Source: Arenimonas composti TR7-09 = DSM 18010
Lineage (GTDB): Bacteria > Pseudomonadota > Gammaproteobacteria > Xanthomonadales > Xanthomonadaceae
Assembly: GCF_000426365.1 (NCBI RefSeq)
Contig: NZ_AUFF01000007.1
Coordinates: forward strand, 111,371 to 175,370
Direction: 5' to 3'
DNA length: 64,000 nucleotides
How positions within the stretch are numbered: position 1 is the first letter of the stretch; every line of letters begins with the position of its first letter. Below are positions 8,535-16,896 of the stretch, piece after piece. The translations under genes and the position numbers were made by a program. The notes beneath the pieces are model-generated. The model saw nothing but the letters and a program-made list of their open reading frames with translations. It did not search any database and had not been told where the DNA came from.

Positions 8535-9185
8535 TTACCAGCCGGCCTCGCGCAGCAAGCCCTCCGTCGCCGCATCCGCCGGCTTCGCGACGAGGCCACC
8601 GCCGGGGCTGACGAAGACGTCGTAGGTGGCGCCGTCGAGCATCGGCAGGTAGGCGGCGCTGCCGAAGCGCGCATCCGCGATCGGCAGCGTCGCCAGCCAG
8701 CGCTGGTGGAACTCCCAGAAATCCCAGTCCCGGCGCAGGTCGTGCACGCTGCGCGGCCCGTCGAGTTCCTGCTTCGGATCCCCGTAGCGGCCACCGAGGC
8801 GCTCGAGGCGGTAGACCGGCGACAGCGTGAACCGTGCCGGCAACGCCCAGCGCAGCACGCGCGCGTCGAGCTGCCATTCGTCGCCGAGCAGCACGTACTC
8901 GCGCGCCGGTGCGTCGGCGCTGACCAGCGTCGCGCGGAAGCGCTGCGGCGCCTCCTGTTTCAGCGTGATGCGCGCGACCGGCAGGTCGGCGACCAGCCAC
9001 GACCAGTGCCGCAGCAACAGGCCGGCGCCGCCGGTCACCAGCGCCGCCAGCACCAGCAGCAGGCCGAGCAGGCGCCGCAGCAGCCGGCCGGCACCGCCGC
9101 GCCCGCGCCCGCGCCGCAGCAGCATCGCCAGGCCGATCAGCCCCAGCAGCAGCGCCGCCGCCCACAGCCAGTACGCCAGCGTCAT
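8535..9185 (-). CDS. uncharacterised membrane protein next to lptM-dapF
   Basis: The 216-residue protein has two N-terminal membrane segments (residues about 3-23, LAYWLWAAALLLGLIGLAMLL without its last residue, and about 36-58) joined by an Arg/Gly-rich loop. A soluble domain of about 150 residues follows, containing RYGDPKQELDGPRSVHDLRR and DWDFWEFHQRWLATLPIADA. I recall equivalents beside dapF in Xanthomonas with vague efflux-pump names, but nothing in the sequence supports transport. The start is the ATG at 9183-9185, just before the first membrane segment; the much longer open frame upstream is antisense to dapF. The gene is divergent from lptM. Confidence 0.7.
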   Translation of the reverse strand: MTLAYWLWAAALLLGLIGLAMLLRRGRGRGGAGRLLRRLLGLLLVLAALVTGGAGLLLRHWSWLVADLPVARITLKQEAPQRFRATLVSADAPAREYVLLGDEWQLDARVLRWALPARFTLSPVYRLERLGGRYGDPKQELDGPRSVHDLRRDWDFWEFHQRWLATLPIADARFGSAAYLPMLDGATYDVFVSPGGGLVAKPADAATEGLLREAGW

Positions 9186-9215
9186 CGTCGCCCCCGTCGC
9201 GGATGTCGGCCGGAC

Positions 9216-9221
9216 TATACT
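9216..9221 (+). promoter_or_regulatory. -10 element TATACT of lptM, near-leaderless
   Basis: TATACT ends 7 nt before the lptM ATG, so transcription should start at or within one or two nt of the start codon. No good -35 is visible. The ubiE and ctpA starts show the same arrangement. Confidence 0.5.
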
Positions 9222-9228
9222 CGCGGCC

Positions 9229-9447
9229 ATGAAAACGACCCGTAACGCCGTCGTCCTCGTGTCCGCGCTGCTGCTCGCCGCCGGCTGCGGCATGAAGGGG
9301 CCGCTGGTGCTGCCCGAGGCCGATACCGCGAACAACGGCAGCGCGCAGCCCACCGGCGGTACCTCGCGGCCGCCGGCCGCCGAACGCATCGACGCCGTCA
9401 CCCCGACCGAAGCGGCCCCGCGCGTGGATTCCAGCGGCGACGAATGA
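9229..9447 (+). CDS. lptM: LptM-like small lipoprotein
   Basis: The 72-residue precursor has a lipoprotein signal ending in LLLAAGC (Cys near residue 21), followed by GMKGPL, the hallmark of the YifL/LptM family. LptM binds the LptD-LptE translocon in the outer membrane and promotes LptD disulfide maturation in enterobacteria. The tail is Pro/Thr-rich and disordered. The gene overlaps dapF by 4 bp (ATGA), the usual proteobacterial neighbourhood. A -10 box lies 7 nt before the ATG. Confidence 0.8.
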   Translation: MKTTRNAVVLVSALLLAAGCGMKGPLVLPEADTANNGSAQPTGGTSRPPAAERIDAVTPTEAAPRVDSSGDE

Positions 9448-10313
9448 ACGTGGTCGCGGCCCAGCGCTTCAGCAAGATGCACGGCGCCGGCAACCACTTC
9501 GTGGTCGTCGACCTGCGGGGCGGGTTCGAGCCGGCGCCGGAATGGATCCGCGCGGTCGCCGACCCCTGCACCGGCGTCGGCTTCGACCAGCTGCTCGGCA
9601 TCGAGGCCGCGCGCACTCCGGGCGCGGTCGCCGGCTTCCGCATCTGGAACACCGACGGCTCGCCGGCGCGGCAGTGCGGCAACGGTGCGCGCTGCGTCGC
9701 GTCCTGGCTGCGCCGCGAAGGCCTGCAGATCGGCCGCGACTTCGTGCTCGACAGTCCGTCCGGCCCGTTGCGCGTCGAGGTGCTCGACGATGGTCGTTTC
9801 GCGGTGGAGATGGGGCGTCCCGACTTCGCCCCGACGGCGATTCCCTTCACGGCCGAGGCCGAGGCGCCGCAGTACCGGCGTCGGCTCTTCGACGAGGTGC
9901 TGAGCTTCGGCGCCGTGTCGATGGGCAATCCGCATGCCGTGGTCGAAGTCGCCGACGCCGCCGCGACGCCGGTGGCGACGCTCGCGACGCGGCTGCAGGG
10001 CAGCGGTGATTTTCCCGACGGCGTCAATGTCGGCTTCGCCCAGGTGCTGGCACCGGACCGCATCCGCCTGCGCGTGTACGAACGCGGTGTCGGCGAGACG
10101 CGCGCCTGCGGCAGCGGTGCCTGCGCGGCCGTCGCGGTGCTGGTGCGCCGGGGCCGGGTCGGCCGCGAGGTCGCGGTGGAACTGCCCGGCGGCGTGCTCG
10201 GCGTGCGCTGGCCGCAGGACGATGCGCCGGTGACGCTGTCGGGGCCGACCGCGTTCGTGTTCGACGGCAGTTTCGCCGCCGCCTTCGCCGCCGCCGCCGC
10301 GCCGGCGCGCTGA
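9444..10313 (+). CDS. dapF: diaminopimelate epimerase
   Basis: The enzyme converts LL- to meso-diaminopimelate for peptidoglycan and lysine synthesis. At 289 residues it is slightly longer than the E. coli enzyme (274) because of an Ala-rich C-terminal tail (FAAAFAAAAAPAR). Both catalytic cysteines are present: CGNGARC near residue 76 and ETRACGSGACA near residue 222. The substrate-binding SKMHGAGNHFVVVD and MGNPHAV motifs are also intact. It is translationally coupled to lptM and followed by DUF484 and xerC, the standard gammaproteobacterial order. Confidence 0.97.
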   Translation: MNVVAAQRFSKMHGAGNHFVVVDLRGGFEPAPEWIRAVADPCTGVGFDQLLGIEAARTPGAVAGFRIWNTDGSPARQCGNGARCVASWLRREGLQIGRDFVLDSPSGPLRVEVLDDGRFAVEMGRPDFAPTAIPFTAEAEAPQYRRRLFDEVLSFGAVSMGNPHAVVEVADAAATPVATLATRLQGSGDFPDGVNVGFAQVLAPDRIRLRVYERGVGETRACGSGACAAVAVLVRRGRVGREVAVELPGGVLGVRWPQDDAPVTLSGPTAFVFDGSFAAAFAAAAAPAR

Positions 10314-10333
10314 TTTCCCAGGAGCCCGACCCG

Positions 10334-11005
10334 ATGATCGAAGAGAAGAACGAACGCCTCGGCGCGCACGAAGTCGCGGCCTTCCTGCGCCGGCACCCGA
10401 AGTTCCTCGGCCAGTTCCCCGACCTCGCGCTGAGCCTGGTGGTGCCGCGCGACGAGGGCCATGCCGCCTCGCTGGCCGGCTACCAGCTCGAAGTACTGCG
10501 TGACAAGAACCGCGAACTCAACCGCCGGCTCAACGAGCTCTTCGCGAACGCGCAGGAGAACGAACGCCTGGCGGTGCGCACGCACCAGCTGAGCCTGGCG
10601 CTGATGCGCGCGCACGGCGCCGCCGCGACGCTGCAGACGATGGTGGCGGTGCTCGCCGAGGATTTCCGCGGCGAGATCGTGCGCGTGGTGATGTTCGACG
10701 ACGTCGGCGGCCTCGGGGCCGACTGGTTGCGGGTGCTCCCGCGCGACGATGCCACGCTGGCGCCGTTCGCCGATTTCCTTGCCGGCGACGAGCCGCTGAC
10801 CGGGCGCCTGAACCAGGACAAGCTCGACTTCCTGTTCGGCGACCAGCAGTCGCGGGCGGCGTCGGCGGTGCTGCTGCCGCTGGCCGGGCGCGGCATGCTC
10901 GCGCTCGGCAGCTCCGATCCGAACCGCTTCTTCCCCGGCATGGGCACGCTGTTCCTGCGCATGATGGCGGAGGCGCTCGTCACGGCGCTGCGCCGCGACG
11001 ACTGA
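10334..11005 (+). CDS. DUF484 family protein
   Basis: The 223-residue protein belongs to the DUF484 family, always found between dapF and xerC, with a GAF-like fold. The N-terminal FLRRHPKFLGQFPDLALSL segment is characteristic. A helical, coiled-coil-like region (residues about 55-85, NRELNRRLNELFANAQENER) precedes the GAF-like part, which ends with SSDPNRFFPGMGTLFLRMM. Function is unknown, though a link to XerC and chromosome-dimer resolution is suggested by its neighbours. An AGGAG lies 10 nt upstream of the ATG. Its TGA overlaps the xerC ATG (TGATG). Confidence 0.92.
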   Translation: MIEEKNERLGAHEVAAFLRRHPKFLGQFPDLALSLVVPRDEGHAASLAGYQLEVLRDKNRELNRRLNELFANAQENERLAVRTHQLSLALMRAHGAAATLQTMVAVLAEDFRGEIVRVVMFDDVGGLGADWLRVLPRDDATLAPFADFLAGDEPLTGRLNQDKLDFLFGDQQSRAASAVLLPLAGRGMLALGSSDPNRFFPGMGTLFLRMMAEALVTALRRDD

Positions 11006-11943
11006 TGGACGCGCTGCCGCCGTCGCTGCGCGAGCCGCTCGAGGCCTTCCTCGCGCACCTGCGCGTCGAACGGCGGCTGTCGCCGCACACGCTGGCCGCG
11101 TATGGCCGCGACCTCGGCGAACTGGCGGCCTGGCTGCAGGCGGAGGGCATCGCCGACTGGCGCCGGCTCGACCAGGAGCGCCTGCGCACGCATGTCGCCG
11201 GCCTGCACCGCGGTGATCCGCGTGGCGGCCGCGCCGGGCTGTCCGGCAAGTCGCTGCAGCGGCGGCTGTCGGCGGTGCGCAGCTTCTACCGGTGGTGCGA
11301 ACGCGGCGAAGCGCAGCCGCACGATCCCGCCGCCGGCCTGCGCGCCCCGAAGGCGCCGCGCCGGTTGCCGCAGGTGCTCGACGTCGACGAGATGAAGGTG
11401 CTGGTCGAGGTGCCGACCGATGCGCCGCTCGGCGTGCGCGACCGCGCGATGCTCGAACTGTTCTATTCCTCGGGCCTGCGCCTGTCGGAGCTGTGCGCGC
11501 TGCGCTGGAACGCGCTCGACCTCGAAGGCGGCCTCGTCACCGTCACCGGCAAGGGCGGCAAGTCGCGCCTGGTGCCGGTGGGCCGGCACGCGCTCGCGGC
11601 ACTGCGCGAACTGCGGGCGGAAACCGGTGCGGGGAACGAGGCGCCGGTGTTCACCGGTCGCCGCGGCGCCGCGATCGCCCCGCGCACGGTGCAGCAGCGC
11701 CTGCGCGTGCTAGCCCAGCGCCAGGGCCTGTTCAAGCGCGTGCATCCGCATCTGCTGCGGCACAGCTTCGCCAGCCACGTGCTGGAATCGTCCGGCGACC
11801 TGCGCGGTGTGCAGGAACTGCTCGGGCACGCCGACATCGCCACCACCCAGATCTATACGCACCTGGACTTCCAGCATCTGGCGAAGGTGTACGACGCGGC
11901 GCATCCCAGGGCGAAGCGAAAGCGAGTAACGAGTGGAGAGTAA
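11005..11943 (+). CDS. xerC: tyrosine recombinase XerC
   Basis: XerC acts with XerD at the dif site to resolve chromosome dimers. The 312-residue protein has the N-terminal SAM-like core-binding domain (residues about 8-105) and the catalytic domain with Arg in SSGLRLSELCALRW, Lys in GKGGKSRLVPVG, the HLLRHSFASHVLES box near residue 249, GHADIATTQIYTH and the Tyr nucleophile. The last residues (KRVTSGE) and the stop codon are read from the left arm of a heptanucleotide-repeat element starting at 11923, so the native C-terminus has been replaced or extended. It is coupled to DUF484 by a 1-bp overlap. Context indicates a housekeeping recombinase, not a mobile integrase. Confidence 0.96.
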   Translation: MDALPPSLREPLEAFLAHLRVERRLSPHTLAAYGRDLGELAAWLQAEGIADWRRLDQERLRTHVAGLHRGDPRGGRAGLSGKSLQRRLSAVRSFYRWCERGEAQPHDPAAGLRAPKAPRRLPQVLDVDEMKVLVEVPTDAPLGVRDRAMLELFYSSGLRLSELCALRWNALDLEGGLVTVTGKGGKSRLVPVGRHALAALRELRAETGAGNEAPVFTGRRGAAIAPRTVQQRLRVLAQRQGLFKRVHPHLLRHSFASHVLESSGDLRGVQELLGHADIATTQIYTHLDFQHLAKVYDAAHPRAKRKRVTSGE

Positions 11944-12043
11944 CGAGTAACGAGTGGAGGAGCGGATTCAGCCGCGATCTGTCGTTCGCGCGCCAGGCGC
12001 GCGGGTCGTCACTCGTTGCTCGTTACTCTCCACTCGTTACTCG
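11923..12043. repeat. heptanucleotide-repeat hairpin element at the xerC stop
   Basis: The left arm 11923-11956 and right arm 12010-12043 are 34-nt inverted repeats with one mismatch. Both arms are built of 7-bp units (GAGTAAC and GAGTGGA alternating). The 53-nt interior starts with a degraded REP (GGAGCGGATTCAGCCGCGAT). The xerC stop lies in the left arm. It could act as a terminator hairpin between xerC and arsC. The same architecture occurs at the lhr stop (39786-39908). Confidence 0.85.
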
Positions 12044-12072
12044 TCGTCGAAACTTCGAGTAGAGGAATAGTG

Positions 12073-12420
12073 ATGAGGTACTGGCACAACGCCCGCTGCA
12101 GCAAATCCCGCGAAGGCCTGGCCTTGCTGAAGGCGCACGGCGTCGAGGTCGAGGTCGTCGACTACCTGGCGAACCCGCCGTCGGCGCAGGAGATCGAAGC
12201 GGTGATGCGCCGGCTCGGCGGTGATCCGCGGCAGCTGGTGCGCTTCAAGGAAGACCTGGCCGGCGAACTCGGGCTGTCGGCGAAGGACGAACGAACTGCG
12301 CGCGACTGGGCGGAAGTGCTGGCGGCGAACCCGCGGCTGATCGAGCGGCCGCTGCTCGACGACGGCCGGCGGGCAGTGATCGGGCGACCGACCGAGGCGC
12401 TGCTGGAACTGCTGGGCTAG
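12073..12420 (+). CDS. arsC: ArsC-family glutaredoxin-dependent arsenate reductase-like protein
   Basis: The 115-residue protein is a thioredoxin-fold member of the ArsC/Spx/YffB family. The N-terminal WHNARCSKSREGLALL carries the single catalytic Cys of ArsC-type enzymes. The C-terminus has the NPRLIERPLLDDGRRAVIGRP block, where the Arg residues bind oxyanion in ArsC. No arsR, arsB or acr3 neighbours are visible, so a true arsenic role is not shown by context; a YffB-like thiol role is the alternative. The start at 12073 is chosen because AGAGGA lies 6 nt upstream; the longer ORF from 12016 reads through the repeat element. Confidence 0.82.
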   Translation: MRYWHNARCSKSREGLALLKAHGVEVEVVDYLANPPSAQEIEAVMRRLGGDPRQLVRFKEDLAGELGLSAKDERTARDWAEVLAANPRLIERPLLDDGRRAVIGRPTEALLELLG

Positions 12421-12450
12421 CCGCGCCGCGCGACCGCGGCGGACGGCGCC

Positions 12451-12804
12451 TCAGCGGCTCAGCCCCGCCGCCTCCAGCGCCGCCAGGTACCCGGCCCAGC
12501 GGCTTTCCTGTTCCTCGCCGAGCTGGCGCAGGTAGGGCCACGAGAACAGGCCGCTGGCGTGACCGTCGTCGAAGCGCAGCAGCACCGCGTAATGGCCGAC
12601 CGGTTCGATCGCGTCGATGCCGACGTCGCGCTTGCCGGCGACCAGCACCTTCTGGCCCGGTCCGTGCCCCTGCACCTCGGCGCTGGGCGATTCCACGCGC
12701 AGGTACTCGAAGGGCAGGCGGTGGCGCAGGCCGTCTTCCCAGGCGATTTCGAGCACGTGCGACGCGCGGTGCAGGACGATGTCGATCGGGCGGGGGGCGC
12801 TCAT
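12451..12804 (-). CDS. DUF971 family protein (gamma-butyrobetaine hydroxylase-like N-terminal domain)
   Basis: The 117-residue protein is a stand-alone version of the small domain found at the N-terminus of gamma-butyrobetaine hydroxylases. Matching features are the LEIAWEDGLRHRLPFEYLRV start, GKRDVGIDAIEPVGHYAVLLRFDDGH in part, and GLFSWPYLRQLG. In Proteobacteria it often lies near hslVU, as here, and some Apd1/Mrp Fe-S proteins carry the same domain, but no Cys or His metal site is visible. Its function is unknown. It converges on arsC with a 30-bp GC-rich gap. Confidence 0.85.
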   Translation of the reverse strand: MSAPRPIDIVLHRASHVLEIAWEDGLRHRLPFEYLRVESPSAEVQGHGPGQKVLVAGKRDVGIDAIEPVGHYAVLLRFDDGHASGLFSWPYLRQLGEEQESRWAGYLAALEAAGLSR

Positions 12805-12813
12805 GCGGTGATT

Positions 12814-13410
12814 CTACGGGCCGGCGAGTTCCTGCTGCAGGCGTTCGTAGCGGACGATGCGGGCGCGCGCGCGCCGGCAGCTCCAGATCCCGTAGATCGC
12901 CGTCGGCACGCCGGCGAGAATCATGCCGGCGACGGCCCCGTAGAGCGCGGCCAGGCGGGCCTCCGGCGAGGCCTGCGAATGCCCCCAGGCGATCAACACC
13001 AGCGGAACCAGCACCATCGCCACACAGGTCCACAGGCCGATCCACCAGTAGCGCAGCACGGTACGGGCGCGGCGCAGTTCCAGGTCGACCATCGCCGCGG
13101 CATCGCTGCCGGCGGGATTCCATTCGTGCCGACGCAGGCGGGTCATCGCCACCTGATAGGCCACCACCAGCAGCGCCAGCCCGCCGAACATCACCCGGTC
13201 GAACGTGTGGTCGCCGAACAGCGCGACGCCACCGCAGGCGAGGGCGGCGAACACCGTCAGCAGCCACTCGCCGACCAGCACCCGGCGCAGCGTGCGGCCA
13301 CGGCGCTCGACCTCGGCGCGGATGCCGTCGATGTCGACCACCGGCACGGTCTGCGCCTGCCAGTCACCGGCCAGGTCCTGCCAGTCGTTGCCGCTGCGAT
13401 CGGCGGTCAT
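12814..13410 (-). CDS. four-pass membrane protein coupled to an ECF sigma factor
   Basis: The 198-residue protein has a soluble N-terminus of about 50 residues (DWQDLAGDWQAQTVPVVDID) and four hydrophobic segments: about 52-74, 80-98, 128-150 and 160-182. The ATG overlaps the sigma-factor stop by 4 bp (ATGA), so both are made together. This placement suggests an anti-sigma or signal-sensing partner, but no zinc-binding anti-sigma motif (HxxxCxxC) is visible. I do not recognise a named family. The gene downstream is DUF971, 9 bp away. Confidence 0.7.
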   Translation of the reverse strand: MTADRSGNDWQDLAGDWQAQTVPVVDIDGIRAEVERRGRTLRRVLVGEWLLTVFAALACGGVALFGDHTFDRVMFGGLALLVVAYQVAMTRLRRHEWNPAGSDAAAMVDLELRRARTVLRYWWIGLWTCVAMVLVPLVLIAWGHSQASPEARLAALYGAVAGMILAGVPTAIYGIWSCRRARARIVRYERLQQELAGP

Positions 13411-13967
13411 GCGCCTTCTCCTCCGAGCCACTGCTGCAGTTGCCGGCGGGCCCGGCTCAGGCGCTGCGCGACGGTGTTCTCCTCGAGCGCCAGCGCATCG
13501 CCGATCTCGCGCAGGGAAAAACCTTCCAGTGCCAGCACCACCGCCTGTCGCTGGCCCAGCGGCAGCCGGCGCACGGCGGCGAGCAGGTCGTCGCGGCGCT
13601 GACGGACGTGCGCGTGCTGCACCGGGTCGTGGCCCGGGTCGGGCAGGGATTCGTCGAGTTCCTCGCCCTGGGCGCGACGCTCGCGCGCCAGGTGGTCGAT
13701 CGCCCGGTTGTGCGCGACCCGGGCCAGGAAGGTGCGCAGCGCGGCATCGCCGCGCCAGGCCGGCAGCGCCTTCCACACGGCGACGCTGATTTCCTGCAGC
13801 AGATCGTCGCGGCGGGCGGGCTCGGCTTCGTAGCTGCCGGCGATGCGCGCCAGCATCGGACCGTGCTCGCGCAGCACGGCTTCGACCGACAGCACGCCGC
13901 CGGCCTCGCGCGCGGCGGCGGCGGCGGCGGGGGTCATTGCGCGTGGACGGGCGAGGGCGGCGGGCAT
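13407..13967 (-). CDS. RNA polymerase ECF sigma factor
   Basis: The 186-residue protein has sigma region 2 (DDLLQEISVAVWKALPAWRG and FLARVAHNRAIDHLARERR, residues about 55-100) and region 4 (residues about 125-175, LPLGQRQAVVLALEGFSLREIG then ALEENTVAQRLSRARRQL). These are the two domains of extracytoplasmic-function factors. The start may be the second ATG (residue 11, MTPAAAAAAREAGG). It forms a two-gene operon with the overlapping membrane protein downstream, which may be its anti-sigma factor. A TGTCA and CGTC pair 18 bp apart lies just upstream and could be an autoregulated ECF promoter. Confidence 0.88.
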   Translation of the reverse strand: MPAALARPRAMTPAAAAAAREAGGVLSVEAVLREHGPMLARIAGSYEAEPARRDDLLQEISVAVWKALPAWRGDAALRTFLARVAHNRAIDHLARERRAQGEELDESLPDPGHDPVQHAHVRQRRDDLLAAVRRLPLGQRQAVVLALEGFSLREIGDALALEENTVAQRLSRARRQLQQWLGGEGA

Positions 13968-13997
13968 GTGGTCCGGGTCCGGGCTGGTGACGCTATC

Positions 13998-14024
13998 GAC
14001 GCCCCCCGGGCCGGAAACATGACA
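13998..14024 (-). promoter_or_regulatory. possible ECF-type autoregulated promoter of the sigma-factor gene
   Basis: On the minus strand TGTCA (14024-14020) and CGTC (14001-13998) are separated by 18 nt, 31 bp before the sigma start. Some ECF groups use TGTCA/CGTC promoters. This is a short match and may be chance. Confidence 0.3.
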
Positions 14025-14034
14025 CCGCCGGCCG

Positions 14035-15369
14035 TCACAGGATGTAGCGGCTCAGGTCCGGGTCCTCGACGGCGTCGCCGAGCTGCTCGTCGACCATTCC
14101 GCGGTCGACCATCAGCGACAGCCCGCCCTTGTCCGGGGCCTCGAAGCTCAGCTTCTCGAGCAGCTTCTCCAGCACCGTGTGCAGGCGACGGGCGCCGATG
14201 TTCTCCTGGCGCTCGTTGATCTGGAACGCGATCTCGGCGAGGCGGTCGATGGCCTCCGGCTCGAAGCCGATGTTGACGCCCTCGGTCGCCAGCAGCGCGA
14301 TGTACTGCCGGGTCAGCGCGTTCTTCGGTTCGGTGAGGATGCGCTTGAAGTCCTCGCGGCTCAGCGCCTCGAGTTCGACCCGGATCGGGAAGCGGCCCTG
14401 CAGCTCCGGGATCAGGTCCGAGGGCTTGGCGAGATGGAAAGCGCCGGAGGCGATGAACAGGATGTGGTCGGTGCGCACGACGCCGTACTTGGTGCTGACC
14501 GTGCTGCCCTCGACCAGCGGCAGCAGGTCGCGCTGCACGCCCTCGCGGCTGACGTCGCCGCCGCCGATCGTTTCCTGCCGGCGCGCGACCTTGTCGATCT
14601 CGTCGATGAAGACGATGCCGTTCTGCTCGCAGGCCTCGATCGCCTGCACGCGGATCTCGTCCTCGTTGACCAGCTTGCCGGCTTCCTCCTCGACCAGCAG
14701 CGGCCGCGCCGCGGCGATCCTCATGTGCCGCGTCTGCCGCTTGCCGGCGCCCATGCTCGAGAACATCTGCCGCAGCTGCTGGCCCATCTCCTCCATGCCC
14801 GGCGGAGTGACGATGTCCATGCCGGCGGCCGGCGGCTGCAGCTCGATCTCGATCTCGCGCTCGTCGAGCTCGCCGGAGCGCAGCTGGCGGCGCAGCTTCT
14901 GCCGGGTCTCGTTGTCGGCGGCGCCGTCGTCGACGCCGAAGCCGACGCCCTTGCGGCGCGGCAACAGGGCATCGAGGATGCGGTCCTCGGCGCGGTCCTC
15001 GGCCTGGGTGTGGTGGCGGGCCTTGGCCTGCTCGCGGAACATCTTGACCGCGCTGTCGGCGAGGTCGCGGATGATCTGCTCGACGTCCTTGCCGACGTAG
15101 CCGACCTCGGTGAAGCGGGTCGCCTCGACCTTCACGAACGGCGCGTTCGCCAGCGCCGCGAGGCGGCGGGCGATCTCGGTCTTGCCGACGCCGGTCGGGC
15201 CGATCATCAGGATGTTCTTCGGCATCACCTCGTCGCGCAGCGCCGGATCGAGCTGCATGCGCCGCCAGCGGTTGCGCAGGGCGATCGCCACCGCGCGCTT
15301 GGCGGCGGCCTGGCCGACGATCCAGCGGTCGAGTTCGCCGACGATCTCGCGGGGAGTCAGCTCCGACAT
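14035..15369 (-). CDS. hslU: HslU, ATPase subunit of the HslVU protease
   Basis: The AAA+ unfoldase feeds substrates to HslV. The 444-residue length matches the family. The N-terminal [21 protein letters not shown] precedes Walker A ([13 protein letters not shown], residues about 56-68). An inserted I-domain covers residues about 110-240, Walker B is [12 protein letters not shown], and the C-terminus ends in LSRYIL, the tail that docks into HslV. The ATG overlaps the hslV stop (TGATG). The start is fixed by that overlap and by the conserved MSELTPREI. Confidence 0.97.
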   Translation of the reverse strand: MSELTPREIVGELDRWIVGQAAAKRAVAIALRNRWRRMQLDPALRDEVMPKNILMIGPTGVGKTEIARRLAALANAPFVKVEATRFTEVGYVGKDVEQIIRDLADSAVKMFREQAKARHHTQAEDRAEDRILDALLPRRKGVGFGVDDGAADNETRQKLRRQLRSGELDEREIEIELQPPAAGMDIVTPPGMEEMGQQLRQMFSSMGAGKRQTRHMRIAAARPLLVEEEAGKLVNEDEIRVQAIEACEQNGIVFIDEIDKVARRQETIGGGDVSREGVQRDLLPLVEGSTVSTKYGVVRTDHILFIASGAFHLAKPSDLIPELQGRFPIRVELEALSREDFKRILTEPKNALTRQYIALLATEGVNIGFEPEAIDRLAEIAFQINERQENIGARRLHTVLEKLLEKLSFEAPDKGGLSLMVDRGMVDEQLGDAVEDPDLSRYIL

Positions 15370-15908
15370 CACAGTTCCTCGATCACGATGTTGCGGTTGG
15401 TGTAGATGCAGATGTCGCCGGCGACGTTCATCGCCGCCTCGGCGATCGCACGCGCATCCATCTCGGTGTGCTGCAGCAGGGCGCGCGCGGCGGCGAGCGC
15501 GAACGGACCGCCGCTGCCGATCGCGACCAGACCGTCCTCCGGCTCGATGACGTCGCCATTGCCGCTGATGATCAGCGAGCTGTCCCGGTCGGCGACCGCG
15601 AGCAGGGCCTCGAGCTTGCCGAGGCGGCGGTCGGTGCGCCATTCCTTGGCCATCTCGACCGCCGCGTGCAGCAGCTTGTCGCCGTGCTTGCCGAGCTTGG
15701 CCTCGAAGATCTCGAACAGCGTGAACGCGTCGGCCGCGGCCCCGGCGAAACCGGCCAGCACCTTGCCGTTGGCGAGCCGACGCACCTTGCGCGCATTCGA
15801 CTTCATCACCGTGTTGCCGAGCGTGACCTGGCCGTCGCCGGCGACGACGACGCGGTCGCCGCGGCGGACCGAGAGGATGGTGGTGGCGTGGGGGATGGTC
15901 GGGTCCAT
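15369..15908 (-). CDS. hslV: HslV, peptidase subunit of the HslVU protease
   Basis: The 179-residue threonine peptidase forms the double-hexamer core. Processing before Thr in [18 protein letters not shown] exposes the nucleophile. The extended pre-sequence (MDPTIPHA) matches the Xanthomonas form, longer than the single Met of E. coli. The conserved [20 protein letters not shown] and [14 protein letters not shown] blocks follow. The longer open frame upstream reads through a REP and is not used. The gene is divergent from ubiE across an inverted REP pair and heads an hslVU operon that may extend no further. Confidence 0.96.
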   Translation of the reverse strand: MDPTIPHATTILSVRRGDRVVVAGDGQVTLGNTVMKSNARKVRRLANGKVLAGFAGAAADAFTLFEIFEAKLGKHGDKLLHAAVEMAKEWRTDRRLGKLEALLAVADRDSSLIISGNGDVIEPEDGLVAIGSGGPFALAAARALLQHTEMDARAIAEAAMNVAGDICIYTNRNIVIEEL

Positions 15909-15976
15909 GGGCGTTCCGGCGGGGGAATGGCTGGGAACTGGGGGCGGCTCCGGCAGCTTCCAACCACCATCCCCCC

Positions 15977-16082
15977 GTAGGAGCGGCTTCAGCCGCGATG
16001 CTCTTCCCACGCATGCTGCGATCCGACCTCGCGCTGCGCGCAGCATGCCTGGGAAGAGCATCGCGGCTGAAGCCGCTCCTAC
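15977..16082. repeat. 44-bp inverted repeat made of two REPs between hslV and ubiE
   Basis: Arms 15977-16020 and 16039-16082 match over 44 nt with one mismatch, separated by 18 nt. The outer 24 nt of each arm is a GCGGC-version REP, and the inner 20 nt (CTCTTCCCACGCATGCTGCG) is also complementary. The whole can form a very stable cruciform. It lies between two divergent promoters. Confidence 0.92.
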
Positions 16083-16105
16083 AGCGTCGTCAACCCGGCC
16101 CCGGG

Positions 16106-16111
16106 CATAAT
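16106..16111 (+). promoter_or_regulatory. -10 element CATAAT of ubiE, near-leaderless
   Basis: CATAAT ends 6 nt before the ubiE ATG at 16118, which puts the transcription start at about the A of the start codon. No clear -35 is visible; the inverted REP ends 23 bp upstream. Confidence 0.5.
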
Positions 16112-16117
16112 GCGCCC

Positions 16118-16882
16118 ATGAGCGAAGAAACCCCCCGCCCGGAGCACACCACTCACTTCGGCTTCCGCGACGTCCCGGTCGAGGAGAAGAAGAAGCTCGT
16201 CGGCCAGGTGTTCAGTTCGGTCGCGCGCCAGTACGACCTGATGAACGACCTGATGTCGCTGGGCATCCACCGGCTGTGGAAGCGCTATTTCGTCGGGACC
16301 TCCGGCGTGAAGCGCGGCGACCGCGTGCTCGATCTCGCCGGCGGCACCGGCGACATCGCGGCATTGCTGCACGAGCGGGTCGGCGATGCCGGCGGCGTCG
16401 TGATCGGCGACATCAATGCGCAGATGCTGGGGGTCGGCCGCGACCGCCTGACCGATCGCGGCCTGGTGCGCGGGCTCGAATACGTGCAGCTCAACGCCGA
16501 GGCGCTGCCGTTCCCGGATGCGAGCTTCGACCTGGTGACGATCGCCTTCGGCCTGCGCAACGTCACCGACAAGCAGAAGGCGCTGAACGAGATGCAGCGC
16601 GTGCTGAAGATCGGCGGACGCGCGCTGGTGCTCGAGTTCTCGCAGGTGAAGCCGGAGTGGTTCCGCCCGGTCTACGACTTCCATTCCTTCCAGGTGCTGC
16701 CGCGCCTGGGCCAGCTGTTCGCGCGCGATGCCGACAGCTACCGCTATCTCGCCGAGTCGATCCGCAAGCACCCGCCGCAGGACGAGCTGAAGGCGATGAT
16801 GGAAACGGCCGGCTTCGTCCGCTGCGATTACCGCAACCTCAGCGCCGGGATCTGCGCGATCCACTCCGGCTACCGCGTCTGA
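16118..16882 (+). CDS. ubiE: ubiquinone/menaquinone C-methyltransferase UbiE
   Basis: This SAM-dependent enzyme methylates the ring carbon in ubiquinone (and menaquinone) synthesis. At 254 residues it fits the family. It has the [19 protein letters not shown] start, motif [13 protein letters not shown] near residue 72, [20 protein letters not shown], and the [18 protein letters not shown] to [11 protein letters not shown] end. The start at 16118 is chosen from the conserved N-terminus and the -10 box just before it; a longer ORF from 15998 would read through the REP pair. In aerobic relatives the quinone feeds the cytochrome oxidase branch encoded elsewhere in this window. Confidence 0.97.
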   Translation: MSEETPRPEHTTHFGFRDVPVEEKKKLVGQVFSSVARQYDLMNDLMSLGIHRLWKRYFVGTSGVKRGDRVLDLAGGTGDIAALLHERVGDAGGVVIGDINAQMLGVGRDRLTDRGLVRGLEYVQLNAEALPFPDASFDLVTIAFGLRNVTDKQKALNEMQRVLKIGGRALVLEFSQVKPEWFRPVYDFHSFQVLPRLGQLFARDADSYRYLAESIRKHPPQDELKAMMETAGFVRCDYRNLSAGICAIHSGYRV

Positions 16883-16896
16883 CGCCCCGAAACCCG

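Noticed and set aside
11005..11943. tyrosine recombinase as an integrase of a mobile element
   Set aside because: Sequence and neighbours (dapF, DUF484) identify housekeeping XerC; no att site or phage genes are seen.
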